Assembly: GCA_025201805.1 (NCBI GenBank)
Contig: MU619267.1
Location: 38,327-102,326, forward strand
Reading direction: 5' to 3'
DNA: 64,000 nucleotides
Origin: Parasitella parasitica
Lineage: Eukaryota; Mucoromycota; Mucoromycetes; Mucorales; Mucoraceae
A model generated the notes under the pieces. The model worked only from the letters and a program-made list of their open reading frames with translations, had not been told where the DNA came from and did no database searches. Within the stretch, counting starts at the first letter, position 1. Every line of letters begins with the position of its first letter. Positions 1 to 11,115 of the stretch are shown piece by piece. A program made the translations under genes and the position numbers.

Positions 1-325
1 AATACCTTTTACGTGTACTTTGCTCATGAGGAATTAAAAGGAACTAGAAGAAAGAATGACTAATCTTTTCTGACTTTTTTCATGTACAAGAGATTATCTA
101 AACAACTGCTCCACCAACACATTGATTTAAAAATCAGTTTGCCAGATTACAGCAAAAATTGGGTTCGCTCTGACTACGATGTTCACTGACATGTCTGCAG
201 GTTTTATATATATATGGAAAAAGTCATCTGTTAAGCGTAGTGGAATTTTTTTCTTCTCATTATACTTTATTGTTTTAATATGATACACAGTTTTATTTTA
301 TTTTATTGGTTTGGGGGGGGGGGGG
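1..325. other. Intergenic, no gene seen; poly-G/C tract
   Basis: I see no supportable gene here. The stretch lies downstream of the minus-strand START-domain gene. It ends in a run of 13 G (313-325), which is 13 C in that gene's mRNA directly after the stop codon. An A/T-rich segment with AATAAAA-like words on the minus strand (about 290-312) follows and may hold the polyadenylation signal. Confidence 0.6.
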
Positions 326-1280
326 TCAAGCCTTATTGATTTTGATGGTAGTAGGGCCCTCGATACAAGAAATGGTGACGATCTGGCCCTTTTCAACATC
401 TTTAATATCTTGCTTAGCATTGTCGCTACTACCGACTATGGAGATGGTAATACCATTAGGATACATTGTCTTTGAGGTCATCCATTTACATTCGCCAGAG
501 CCATCAAGATCGCAGACATACTCTCTCTTTGCATGATCAAACACCTCTGATTTGAATTTAGCCAAACAATCAATAGCAGTAGGCGCAAAACCAAATTCTT
601 GAACGTATTTAACGACAGAGCCAGCACAAAGAGGTACTTGCTGCTGAACACTTTTTAAGAAAGCAGTAGGAATAGAGCCAGCCAGATCGACTTGAGTAAT
701 ATAAGTAACATGAATGCCTGCATCTGCCTTGGTAATCTTCCATCCAGAAATCATTAAATTAGCACGGACACAGCCAGAAATTACAGGAATCGACTCGTCT
801 TCAACAGATGTCATAACAACATAACATTCATTGTCGGAAATCTCACGAAGAGAAGTGGCAGCCATATCACGAGGACTGACAGGCCAAGGTGTCTTGATCT
901 TGCACCAGAACAAAGCTTCGACCCTGCTGAACATTTGCTTGATTTCAGATGTGTCATACTTTTCATCCCCTGTTACCAACAATGGGTTGAAATCAGCCCT
1001 TTTTTCCCCTCCTCAAATATAACAATTATGTCAACTTACAAATTGCTCTACAACCAGGTAACGTAGCAACAGATAAAACTTGCTGAGGAGTGTATTCATG
1101 ACCGACAAGGTCAGTCTCACCACGCACAATTGCAATGGGGCTTCCGTCGATGATTTTGCTGTAGAGTTTGACACCATCCTTCTCTTGAATGTAACTCCAG
1201 CCGTCTAACGAACTAGCAAGCTGTTTCAAGTTGGACAAAGCCTTTCTGGTAGTTTCAGCATGAATATTTTGAACGGGCAT
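326..1280 (-). CDS. START-domain lipid-binding protein
   Basis: Two exons (1280-1040, 969-326), 294 aa. The family (StAR-related lipid transfer, Bet v1-like fold) binds one sterol, phospholipid or similar lipid in a hydrophobic cavity. The START domain covers about residues 5-215. Visible family features are DGWSYIQEKDGVKLYSK near the N-terminus, the CRAIWDEKYD motif formed exactly across the splice junction, and the basic-aromatic stretch ending KTPWPVSPRD. The intron (1039-970, 70 nt, GTAAGT...AACAG) was chosen because it restores the conserved Trp-Asp of the family; nearer acceptors give worse matches or the wrong frame. There is no signal peptide or transmembrane segment, so it is probably cytosolic. 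The last ~80 residues lie outside the domain and I do not recognise them. The ligand cannot be read from sequence. Confidence 0.85.
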
Positions 1281-2399
1281 TTTCTGATTTTTATATTGGG
1301 TGTTATTATATGTATATAGAAAAGAAGAAAACGAGAAAACATTAAATTTGATGTGGTTATATACACAGGCGGTTCCCTAAATCTCGATCATGATATTGCA
1401 GGGTAAGCGATATAAGGAACTGCTTTCTTTCGACAGAATATTGCATGTAATACAATGATAGCCTGTACGCCAATAGTTGCGATACTATCATGTGAAATGG
1501 ATTCAATGTATACCACTGTTAAAAAGGAGGGGCACACTTTCATATGACAATTGCAAATGAACTGTAATTTTTCTTGCGCTCCTCGGCTAACTACTAACAG
1601 TAAAGATCACTTTTAACATGAGATGCACAAAGATTACGACAATCATCCCATATATAATATACATGCTCAATTATATACAATAAGTTGCTTTTAATAATGG
1701 TCGTAAATACAGTGCTACATTAAGTCTTGTGTTGTCGAATCCATGGTATATACGACGTGGGAGTTTTACTCTCTCATATGTAAGTTCTCCTCATTCTATG
1801 ACAATAAAATGTGCGATGGATATAATTCGCATAAAAATACATCATGCTGGCTCATTTTTTTTCCGCAACATGTCTGTAAATCATTCGGCAAGATGAAAAT
1901 ACGATTTCATAAGCGCGACATTACTCGCGTATAATTGATATTAGTGCAGGAGAGAAGAGAAATGATACACATGAATTAATGAAGTGAATTACATTTTGGT
2001 ACGAGCATACACCATATATGGATCTAGGGAAAATAATTGATGCATGGCATCAATGCCAATTCTGTGAATCCTTGCTCAGATTTCACATGTTAGATATAAA
2101 AATGAATACGCACATAGTTGCTTGATGCAATAAATCTATTGTAACCTAGAAGGCAAATTGGCCAAATCCATGGGAAAGCACTGTTTTTCTAGACACATGG
2201 AGCAAAGGCTAGCTTTGTACGTGACATACAGGATATATAGCTAAAATAATCAAATGGTGTGGAATCTTTAATGCAACAGCCATTGACTAAATCAAATTTA
2301 TTAAAGACCTTACCGAAGTACTGCAAATGTTTGATAAAACATACAAATTTGGCAACTTTAAAACTGGAGGAGCTCATGTTTCGTTTTTAACTATAAGGG
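1281..2399. other. Intergenic, no gene seen
   Basis: The part next to 1280 should carry the promoter of the START gene. Only short open frames of about 60 codons occur, without recognisable motifs or splice-compatible partners. I see no RNA gene. Confidence 0.5.
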
Positions 2400-3660
2400 A
2401 ATAAACCTGAAATATTATCAAAAAAGCCTTTATTAATCGGTAGAAAAAGCCTTCTGGTATCATATGCCTTGTGTCGTTCGTGTTCGTCCTCTTAAATCAG
2501 CATTCAGCATTCAGCAACAATAGAAATCTTGCAAAATGAGCAAGATCTTGAGACATTGTTTTGACAGTTACTTTCTTAGCGAGTTGATCCTTACATATCT
2601 CACAATAATTAATCACAGCTGTATTTTGGCTTTCAGTGACGATATTAATGTCTGGCCACTTTGGCTATCATCGCAAATAAGCTGGTAGCAATATTCTTTT
2701 GTGATTAATTTGATTGATCTGTTTTCTACAATATTCTATTGAAAATGTAGTCATTAATATGGGGTACATATAAAATAATATATTGATATTATACTTACAA
2801 AAGAGCATCAGTATCTTATATCGAAGAAAATGTGAGAGCTTTTGCTCAAATTTTCTCAACAAACATCTTAGTATGTAAAATTAAAAATGCATTTCGACCA
2901 AGATCAGATTTCGCAAAAGATTCTTTGTACGAGTTGGATTACATCTAAAATAGAGATATTATTACATTTGTTTGGAACTATAAAAAAGATTTGATAAATC
3001 AACCACATCATTCACTAAGTGCTTAAACAAACAAAATATCGATTTTGTATTAGATGAACCTGTAAGAAAAGTTCAAAAGATCAACAATAATGAAGCTGTA
3101 AAAAAGAGACAAAGACGTCTTAATATACTTAGACAATATCACTGCAATACAAAAGTCAATAGAAAATAAAACAGGTATTTTCTCCAATTTTAAAGGGAAT
3201 GTAGCAAATAGCATTGTTAATATTTTGCCAAAGCAACTTGAATACACGAAAAATTTAAAGAAAGAAGGATACCATATAATTGGGTAGTGTCGAAAATCCA
3301 ACATCAAATCCAACATAAAATCTGACAATTTAGCAGGTTTATTACAACAAATGATCGATAATTTACATGAGAAATCTCACTTAGACGAAGTCTTTTGTCT
3401 CCAAAGAGCAATGTTAAACAACCATTTGGAAAGGTAAAATCAAAATAATAAAACCATTATACGGCATCAAGTATTCAATTTTAATAGATTTTTCAAAAAC
3501 AATCGTCGACTATGATAAGATTTGCATTGTAGGAATAGATTACGCTGGGTTTACTATAAACATGTCTAATTTAAAAAAATCTCACTTTAGCTGTTCTTGT
3601 ATAAATGATTTTTTTTCGGTTGAATATAAAATAGAATCATTTGGCCAAGATTCATACGTA
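2400..3660. mobile_element. Decayed mobile-element relic (resolvase-like fragment on + strand)
   Basis: Reading the plus strand from about 3050 gives a Lys/Arg-rich stretch (VRKVQKINNNEAVKKRQRR). About 3200-3434 follows with EYTKNLKKEGYHIIG, one stop, then CRKSN and LLQQMIDNLHEKSHLDEVF. At about 3510-3560 comes VGIDYAGFT. Stops and frameshifts interrupt all of it. The order 'EGY.I.GY.RKS', 'LLQ.MI..L..KS.VD.VF' and 'IDYAGLT' resembles a Mucoromycota-expanded family that I recall as resolvase-N-terminal-like (IS607-type serine recombinase). This comes from memory and is not verified. On the minus strand, 2650-2500 gives a separate open segment with YCEICKDQLAKK, perhaps another relic. No terminal repeats were identified, so the limits are approximate. 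Confidence 0.4.
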
Positions 3661-3907
3661 CATATAACAAATGGGGGAGTATGATACAGAAAACAAAAAG
3701 AATCAAATACATTTAAGTGTAGGGAGTAATATCCTTTTTTATGTATTTATTATTTGTGCAGCATATATAAGAAATAAGTCATGATATAGAAATAAGGTGA
3801 GATAAAAATAAACTATAGTAAATGAATATAATGTGTATTTTTTTTAAAAAAAAAATCAGAAGGAGAGGAGGATAGAGAGAGAAAAAAGCGAGGAAGGGGG
3901 GGGGGTA
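3661..3907. other. Downstream region of the TBC gene with 10-C tract
   Basis: AT-rich sequence with an A-tract near 3840-3860 and a run of 10 G at 3896-3905. In the mRNA of the minus-strand TBC gene this is ten C starting two bases after the TAA stop (3910-3908). No gene is seen. Confidence 0.5.
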
Positions 3908-6869
3908 TTAAGAAGTATGTTCGATAATACGTGGTTCATCACACATAATATCTGTTTTCATCATGACAGGGTTCATTGGAGTAGTAGGAGAGCCAAAAGC
4001 ATTCCAAATCCTTGAATAAACACTTGATCTCTTGCTGTTATAATTGCTGCTATTCATAGAAGTTAACGATGTTGTGTCAGATGCATAGCTTTCAGTAGAC
4101 TCTCTTCGCTCACGCGGTGATGTAGGTGTGCCCACTCTATTGGCCAGCATAGATAAAGATGCAGTAGAGCTGCGCTTGGTGTTATGTATCATGGACGATG
4201 ATGCACGTCGATGTTGCTGAAGGGATCCTCTGGGGCTAATGATACTACAGCTACTCGTGGTAACTCCAGAAGAAGACTCTAATTCAGCTAATCTGACCTT
4301 GGTCTCTGCCAAGTACTTTTCCAATTCACGGCAGCGTAATTCGCTCTCGACAAACTTGGTCTTGTACTCTTCTTCCAACGTATTCTTGCCTATTTGCAGT
4401 GTATGTCGTCTGTTCAATTCCTTTGTTGATTGCTGCTGTTGCTGCTGCTGTTGCTGTTGCTGCTTCTTTGTTGTGGGTTGTCCAAATAGAATTGAATGAG
4501 CTGCAAAGACTTCTTCTGAGAATGAGTTTCGAGGCATGAAGTAAGCTTTCTTTTCTTCTTGCAAATCCTTGACGCATTGCTCGAGTCTCTCCACTTCTTT
4601 GCTCAGAGTCATCTTCTCGAGCTGTAATTCAGCTGCTGTTTTTTTGGCCACCATAGCCATAGCTAGCACTTCTTCTTGATCTTGGAAAATATTATCACGT
4701 TCAGTCTGAACATCTTCAAGTTCGCTTTCAAGGTAGATAATTTTCTGTAAAAGCGTAGTATGAGATTCTTGCATCGATTGCATTTGAGCAGTGAGTTCTT
4801 GGCAATGGTGATACAGAGATTCATAGCGCTGTGATGTTTCGAAATGATCCAACTTGACAGCCACTAGCTCAGAGGTCACGTTCTGCAATGCAGCATCCAA
4901 TTTCTTTTTGTTATTGACGGCATCCTCCTCTTCGTCTGCTGCTGTTTGCTGCTGCTGCTGTTGATTTTGTAAAAGATCGACTGCATCAGTGTCAGCAGCT
5001 TGGGCATCCTGTTTTGTTAAATCAAGAGCAGGAGCCAAGGCACCAGCGATCAAAGCACCAAAATCACCAGTATCACGAAGAGAAGCAACAAATGAAGTGT
5101 ATTGATCTTGTCGTCTTTCTTTCTTCCCGGTGTCGTTAGTGGCGGCAGCGGTAACACCAGCATTGTTGGACTCGTCGCTGTCTACAGTATTGCTGGATAA
5201 TTCAGCCAGTCTAGTCCTGTACTTCTTAACCCTCTTCTCGAGGACAGCGTTTCTCTTTGCTAGTTTTGTTTGGGCTGCGTCTTGGTCCATTTCATGCATT
5301 TTGAGGGCTTTATTTTCTTCTAATAATGCAGAATGTTCTTTTTGGATCTGAGCCATGGCAGCTGCAAGATCTTCTACTTGTTGCTGTAACACAGGAATTG
5401 TTTGTGTAGATGTATGTTTCTTCTTGTTGTTTGTACTAGATGCACGAAGAACAGGACGTTGTTCAGGAACAGCAACATCGAGAGCCATGATGTCTTGGAT
5501 GAATAAATCGCCATCTGCATCTTTGTTATACGCAAAAGAGTGCATCTGGCTTGTATTCAAAAATGACAAAATTTCAGCCAGGTTATTCATAGACAACAGG
5601 CGCTGCTGATTCTTTCCAACGAGTACCATGGTTGCCCGTATCACAGTTTCGACTGCTCCTTCAAGAAAAGCAATATCGTACAAGCGCATCATGTGCTGCT
5701 GAGATGAAATCAGGCAGGAGCATAATGTTTTATACCACATTGATGCATACATGTGAGGTTGAACTGAGAGGCGAAAAAAGTGAGCACTCAATTCAGGGAA
5801 CTGCTGGGCCAAAATAGTTTGGAATTGCTGCAGACAAAGATCAAGGCGCTTGCCTTCCATGCAAAAGGTTTGCAACAGCCTTTAAAGAGAGATTTTAGCT
5901 GTGTGTAACTGTAGTAACATGAGTGCTTTTTATTTACTCACCTGACAAATAATGCAAAAGCTTCAATTTCTGGCATCTGTCAACCATTATTAGCAAATCA
6001 ATCTGTGTTTGTGTGTACGGGAGACTTACATTTGCAAGAATTGGAGATAATAACTTAGCCATGCCTTGGTAATAGCCTACACGAGTATCGTACAGGCTGT
6101 AGGCTTTAAGTATGCGACCGGCACTTTCTTGTTGATTTGCAGGCAAGCACTGTACATCTTTATCAATCATGGCATCAAAAGCGCACGGCTGATTTACAAA
6201 TTGGTGGTATGAAATCGCTACTTCAGATTCAGACGATGTCTGGCAGATAGCTTGCCACACTTGACCGCGAACATGTTCAGGAATGCCATGATTTGCCACC
6301 ATGAATTTAAGTAAATCGAGTCTCTCCTTAACAATTGTTGCATTTTTAATGAAATTTTCCCAAATAGGCTCTGTCGTCGTGAATGATTTTAATAGTGGTG
6401 TAACTGTAACAGCCTTCATTGAATCTAGCTTGGATAGTCTGTCCAACTGCTTGATAATATATTGATCAGAAACCTAGCATAATGAAAAAATGTTTAGTCA
6501 AGGGGGCAAGACGTAGAAGAGGGGGTTCAAGGAGGGAAAAAGAAAAAGAAGAAATTTAGGTGCATAAGGCAACGTTGCTGTAAAGAAGGGATGAAAACTT
6601 ACTTTAGTATCCACAGCAGTAGGATACAGTTGAAATGATGCAGGGATATTTTTATTATTATTTTTGCGTCTCTCGGCAAGAGAAAGTGAAGTGGATTTCT
6701 CTGGATAAACCAACTGTGTGGTTGTTTTATTATCAGCTGATTTTGATGCTGTAGGTCGTATCATGTTGGCCTGCTCTTTGTGCTGTTGGGTTTCAAGAAC
6801 TTGGAGTTTCTCGAGTACTTGAGGTGCCAGCTCCAAGGGATTGTTTTCTGCTGGAATAAGTGTCGCCAT
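3908..6869 (-). CDS. TBC (Rab-GAP-like) domain protein, Gyp5/Gyl1-like, with coiled-coil tail
   Basis: Four exons (6869-6603, 6473-6030, 5976-5942, 5879-3908), 905 aa. The TBC domain runs from about residue 150 to 370. It contains GIPEHVRGQVW (152-162), RVGYYQGM with the glutamine finger (Q225), ANMPEIEAFALFVR (made by the 35-nt third exon), MEGKRLDLCLQQF, and FPELSAHFF...HMYASMW. TBC proteins normally speed GTP hydrolysis on Rab GTPases in vesicle traffic. The arginine-finger motif IxxDxxR reads I-D-K-D-V-Q-C here, so the arginine is replaced by Cys at about residue 198. That suggests weak or absent GAP activity, as described for the Gyp5 partner Gyl1. The C-terminal ~500 residues are predicted coiled coil with two polyglutamine tracts and a Ser-rich, basic tail. 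A Rab-scaffolding role in secretion or polarity is inferred. Confidence 0.85.
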
Positions 6870-8848
6870 TTTGTTTAAAAGGTAGAGTAAATTGCGACAG
6901 GAAGAAAAGGTGGTGAATAAAACGAGCTTTCTACTTTATAAAGTGAAAAATATTAAGCTTGTAACACTTGTATTACAATACAAAAGAACCGAACGAAAAA
7001 GAGAAAAAAGAAAAGAGAAGGGAAAGGGTTTGCAATAAACCAGCAAGGTTATATATCATCGCAATTTACGAGACGTTAAATACCTGAAGCGTTCGAAGAA
7101 TCAAATGATTCATAATCTTGTTTTTATGCACTCCTTTCGAAGGATACACAGAAAGAGAGATAAACCCCACTGTTGCTCATGTACTATACCATTTGTTTAT
7201 GTATTCACATGTACATCTATCCAAGGGGGAAGATCACTATCTTCTATTTGGTGTGATCTTTTTGTTATTGAGCCTTTATGTATACACATTTACCAAGTCT
7301 TGTTGTTAGGAATACAAGATACAGTTTCGAAAAAGGTGACACACACTTGCTTTGAGGCTGGATGAACAAAAGACAAGGATAAAATATTGCTTCATACAGC
7401 TAGTTGAACGAAATGAGTATGCATATCCTTATTATTACTGATAATAGTCATTTCATTGCATGCAAAAATATAACTTACTATATTACTACCCTTACAACTG
7501 TAAATTATGTCAATTCACATTAAAAACAGTATACAAAAGCTATTCTGGTAAAGATACTGACACATGGTAGGAACAAGCAAATATTAATTCAATGATACCG
7601 CACTTTCTTTGTGAGGTGCTGTTCTGCTGTAGGTAAATAGTAGCACAGACTTCTCTGAACTATCGCCCACTCTTGTTTGTGTTTTATGTACATTAGGCTT
7701 TTTTTTTTAGTTTAAAATGATCTGCTAAAAGCGGGAACTCTAACACAGGGGTAAAATATCATTAACTTTACCGTATTTGCGTAATTATCATAGATACAAC
7801 TCTCCTTTTTTTATTTTATGTTTTAGAAGCGCCATATTTTTTGAATATATTCATTGCCTACAGCCATGCTATAATTATTTCGGACGCGTTGTGCTGAATT
7901 AACAAAGATTACGTTAAATGATTCAATGTCATCATTTTGTAGATATGCTTAGCTGTGTTTGATCACTCTCGATGCTCACTGTTACATACTATTCGAGCAT
8001 CATACAATACATTGTAATTCTGAATTTAACAACACTTGATCTCGGGCAAAGCAATCGGTTTAACTGGGTGATTTAAATAGGACTCTTGCCCAATTGACAG
8101 CCAAAAAACCATACCCCTGACGGGTATTGAATCCAGTCTAATTACTTGCTCTCATTTTGAGCTATGCTAGGTAAGTAGTGGTATATGGTGCTGAATGATC
8201 TTGAATAGCCACACATACCAATATTGTCAATTTAAGCTTTTAACTTATGATAATGTGTTGTTATTACTATTGATATCAAGTTTGAATATGAGATTATAAT
8301 AGGTAATTAGGCCTCGAGTATCCTCAATGGCATTGCATTATGTAAACAAAGAAAGAAAAAAACATCATATAAGTCTTCAAGTGCCTGGAGATCAACTGAT
8401 CACCCCAGAAGCTTATACACTCGATTGATCGAGTACAATATGCTTATTACCAAGGACTTACATTACAGATTTATTTACAGACAGCAACAAAATCTATTCT
8501 TTATTTATGCAGCAATAAGACTCCAAATCGTTGTTCTCAGAACTTCTTAAAATATTACAAAATACAGTCCAAGCTTTCAACTGTATGATTTGGATGAGAG
8601 GCGTTCTGTTATCATCATGATGTAAAGTAATAGCAACAGTAATGCATTTATCAACCAATAATACTAAAAAAAAAAATTGGTAAGCAACACTTTAATCCAC
8701 AAACACGCTTGTAGAGCTGCTCTTATTCTATACTATGAATTCCAGTTTAGATTTTATTTGATAACGAAATCCACAAAATCAGATTTTAATCAGTCTTCCT
8801 TGCACGCACTAAATGTAATTATAAATAAAATCGTCTTTCACGATACAA
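6870..8848. other. Intergenic ~2 kb, no gene seen
   Basis: The first ~150 bases are probably the promoter region of the TBC gene. The rest holds only short frames (7105-7365, 7118-7309, 8677-8883) without recognisable domains. A GGGCAA/TTGCCC inverted pair encloses about 36 bases near 8044-8091; I cannot assign a function. Confidence 0.5.
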
Positions 8849-9805
8849 TTACCTTAGCCTGTACTTACCGTCATTACGAATAGGGATCTTCAAACCTTGC
8901 TTAGCAAATGCTTTAGATAGATCTGTAGATTCTGTCATTCCAGGAAACTGATTATATAGCGAACGTTAAAAAAAAGCCAAGTTGGGTAAAAAACAAATAA
9001 ACAACCAACCTTTTTCGCGGAATATACTGTAAATGGATCAGAAAACACTTGAGCAACAATCTTTGATTTGGCATTTTCCTGAAAATCGGAACTATATAAA
9101 ATCGGTCAACCTTTCAAACATATACAATACACGATAAATGGGTAACTCTACTTGACCAATTTCATTAGACTGAAACGTAATGTATATCTTCCTTCTGTAC
9201 GGATGCTCAAATCAGGAAATGCAAAATAAAGACCTTGCTCTCCTTCGGTGTTTTTCAGTAAACTAGGTGAGCTGACAAGTGAACCCATCAATACTCTAGT
9301 GCATTTGGGTGGATTAGAGATAATATTGCGCTCCTCTGAACGGTCGTCAGACCACAAGGTTACATGAAGTACAAAAAAAGGTATTTGGAGCATTCTTAAC
9401 AAAAATAAAAAATAAGCAAACAATATTAGATTCTGTTGCAAAAAACATACTGAACATCTACTGGAGAATCTTGTCCTTGTTGCTTTACAATCAACTGAAC
9501 AATGGGTGGCGGATCAATGGGTCGTCTATCTTTCTCACCAAATCCGCACATACGAGCATGAAGAGGTTGCTGACACACGACAAGCTCGTAAGTTCTGTTA
9601 TTAGTGAGTATACGGATCCTGGAGATAATCATCACCATGTGCGTTACCTTTTTTCACGTTCATCTAATCCTATTGACCTATATGGTATATTATCGTTGTT
9701 CTTATTGTATTCTTCTGCTGAATTGGTGTAATAAGCTGATTGCTGATAGCCATCTGCTGCATAATGTTGCTGTGATTGTTGTAAACTAAAGTTTTCTCGG
9801 TCCAT
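8849..9805 (-). CDS. Velvet-domain regulator (VelB/VosA/VeA family)
   Basis: Five exons as I read them (9805-9648, 9594-9451, 9394-9152, 9091-9010, 8947-8849), 241 aa. Velvet proteins are fungal DNA-binding regulators with an NF-kB-like fold; they form homo- and heterodimers linking development, light and secondary metabolism. Diagnostic blocks occur in order: TYELVVCQQPLHARMCGFG, EKDRRPIDPPPIVQL, LMGSLVSSPSLL, GLYFAFPDLSIRTEGRYTLRFSL, VFSDPFTVYSAKKFPGMTEST and FAKQGLKIPIRND. Intron 1 (GTAACG...CACTAATAACAG) was chosen for its branch site and frame. The exon 3/4 junction is less sure: an alternative with a GTCAAG donor also keeps frame. The ending GKYRLR-stop is also uncertain, because GTAAGT lies inside it and may splice to an unseen last exon. 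Almost the whole protein is the velvet domain, as in small VelB/VosA members; the subtype cannot be fixed. Confidence 0.88.
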
Positions 9806-11115
9806 TCTCTCCTATAGTGCCCCTTGCTTATACTTGGGAGTAGTTGCTGATAAAAAACAAAGAGGGGAAAGAGAAGAATGGAAACAAAACAAAAAATGAA
9901 TCTATGATCAATTCTAAATGCCCCCCGGCCTGCCCCTTCCTCTCCAGAACTCCCAGCTGTCTATATTTCAAATAGCAGCTTTCTTGGCACCACTAAACCT
10001 TGTTTGATTTGTGGTCTCAGTTGTCTTCATTTAATCACAAATTTGGATTTGATATTGTTTAATAAAGCACTCAGATTGATACTGCTCATCATATAAAGTA
10101 ATAGTAATACAAAGCACCTATATCCCTGAATAGATTAATTTAACTTCTTCTGCATCCAGTACTTTTCCATCTCGATTGTATTCATCAGAATTTTTGTCTC
10201 ACAATCAACAGCTGCGACAAACAATTGTATATTTAATATCATTAAGAACAATGATAACGAAAAGAGTGACGAAGGAATGCAGATAGAATTGACATGAGAT
10301 AAAAGTCTTACGAACAGGTTCACTTCCTACTCATTACACAAGAGTTTTGTCTAGAAGTAGATATCAACAGGTGCCAAGGGAATCTCGTCTGTATTCTCTG
10401 AGAATGATAACACTACCGCCAAAAAGACTATTTTGATAATAAAAACTTTTGCTTCGTCTATTGTCGAAATCAAAGTGCTAAAAAGTCTTAAATCCTACTG
10501 TGGGCTCTTTTGACAGTCTATTGATACTCCATCTTCCGATATACTTTCTTTCCGTTAGAACTTTGTTTTAGACTCTGTCCATTACAACATCAAGCAACAT
10601 GCAAAAAGTATAATTCTCGGCATTGTTAGTTCAAAAATAACTGAAATGGCATTTTCCAACAGCTTGAGCATCTTAAGGTACTGATCTGTATTCACCGATA
10701 CCTTCTTCAATGCAATACTTACATTTGAATCGTCATGTTCATTCTCTCCTTCGAGTCTCTCCTCCTCTTTCTAGTTCTTGCTGATATGCAGGTTAAATCA
10801 AAACTTATTGTCGAAAAACCAACTGAAATTAAAGACTCGCTTGTAAGTTAATGCAAGGCTGCCATCCAAAAACAATATCGAGTTTGGGGTGGATATTGCG
10901 ACTAATCCCTACCTTGAAACGTAGTATTTGCCATCAGCAGCTATTGTAAAGTTTAAAGAAACAAAAGGGGAAGAGACATGCCTTTTTAAATTGATATCAA
11001 ATTATATCTGTACTTGATATCATCTATTAATGAGCATAGGCATTTGAGTAACCAGCATGTCTAGATAACAAACACAAGCAACACGAATATAAATCAATCT
11101 AACTATTTATTCAAA
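9806..11115. other. Intergenic 1.3 kb, no gene seen
   Basis: This is upstream sequence of the velvet gene followed by the downstream side of the glycosyltransferase gene. A short minus-strand frame (10323-10135) and scattered Arg/Lys-rich short frames near 10740-10830 have no recognisable motif. They may be transposon debris. Confidence 0.45.

Noticed and set aside
1009-1039. A possible 31-nt intron in the START gene ending at GAGGAG
   Set aside because: It gives a plausible Trp codon, but the 70-nt intron ending at 970 yields the family motif IWDEKYD and a normal intron length.
4434-4466. CAG/CTG repeats considered as CRISPR or other arrays (also 34500-34560 and 44315-44445)
   Set aside because: They are polyglutamine codons inside long coding frames of a eukaryotic genome.
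8121-8145. CTGACGGGTATTGAATCC as a tRNA T-arm
   Set aside because: Lacks the GTTCGAA loop and a cloverleaf.
9619-9647. A 29-nt intron in the velvet gene
   Set aside because: Too short. A 53-nt intron with CACTAATAAC branch sequence fits the frame and joins directly to TYELVV.
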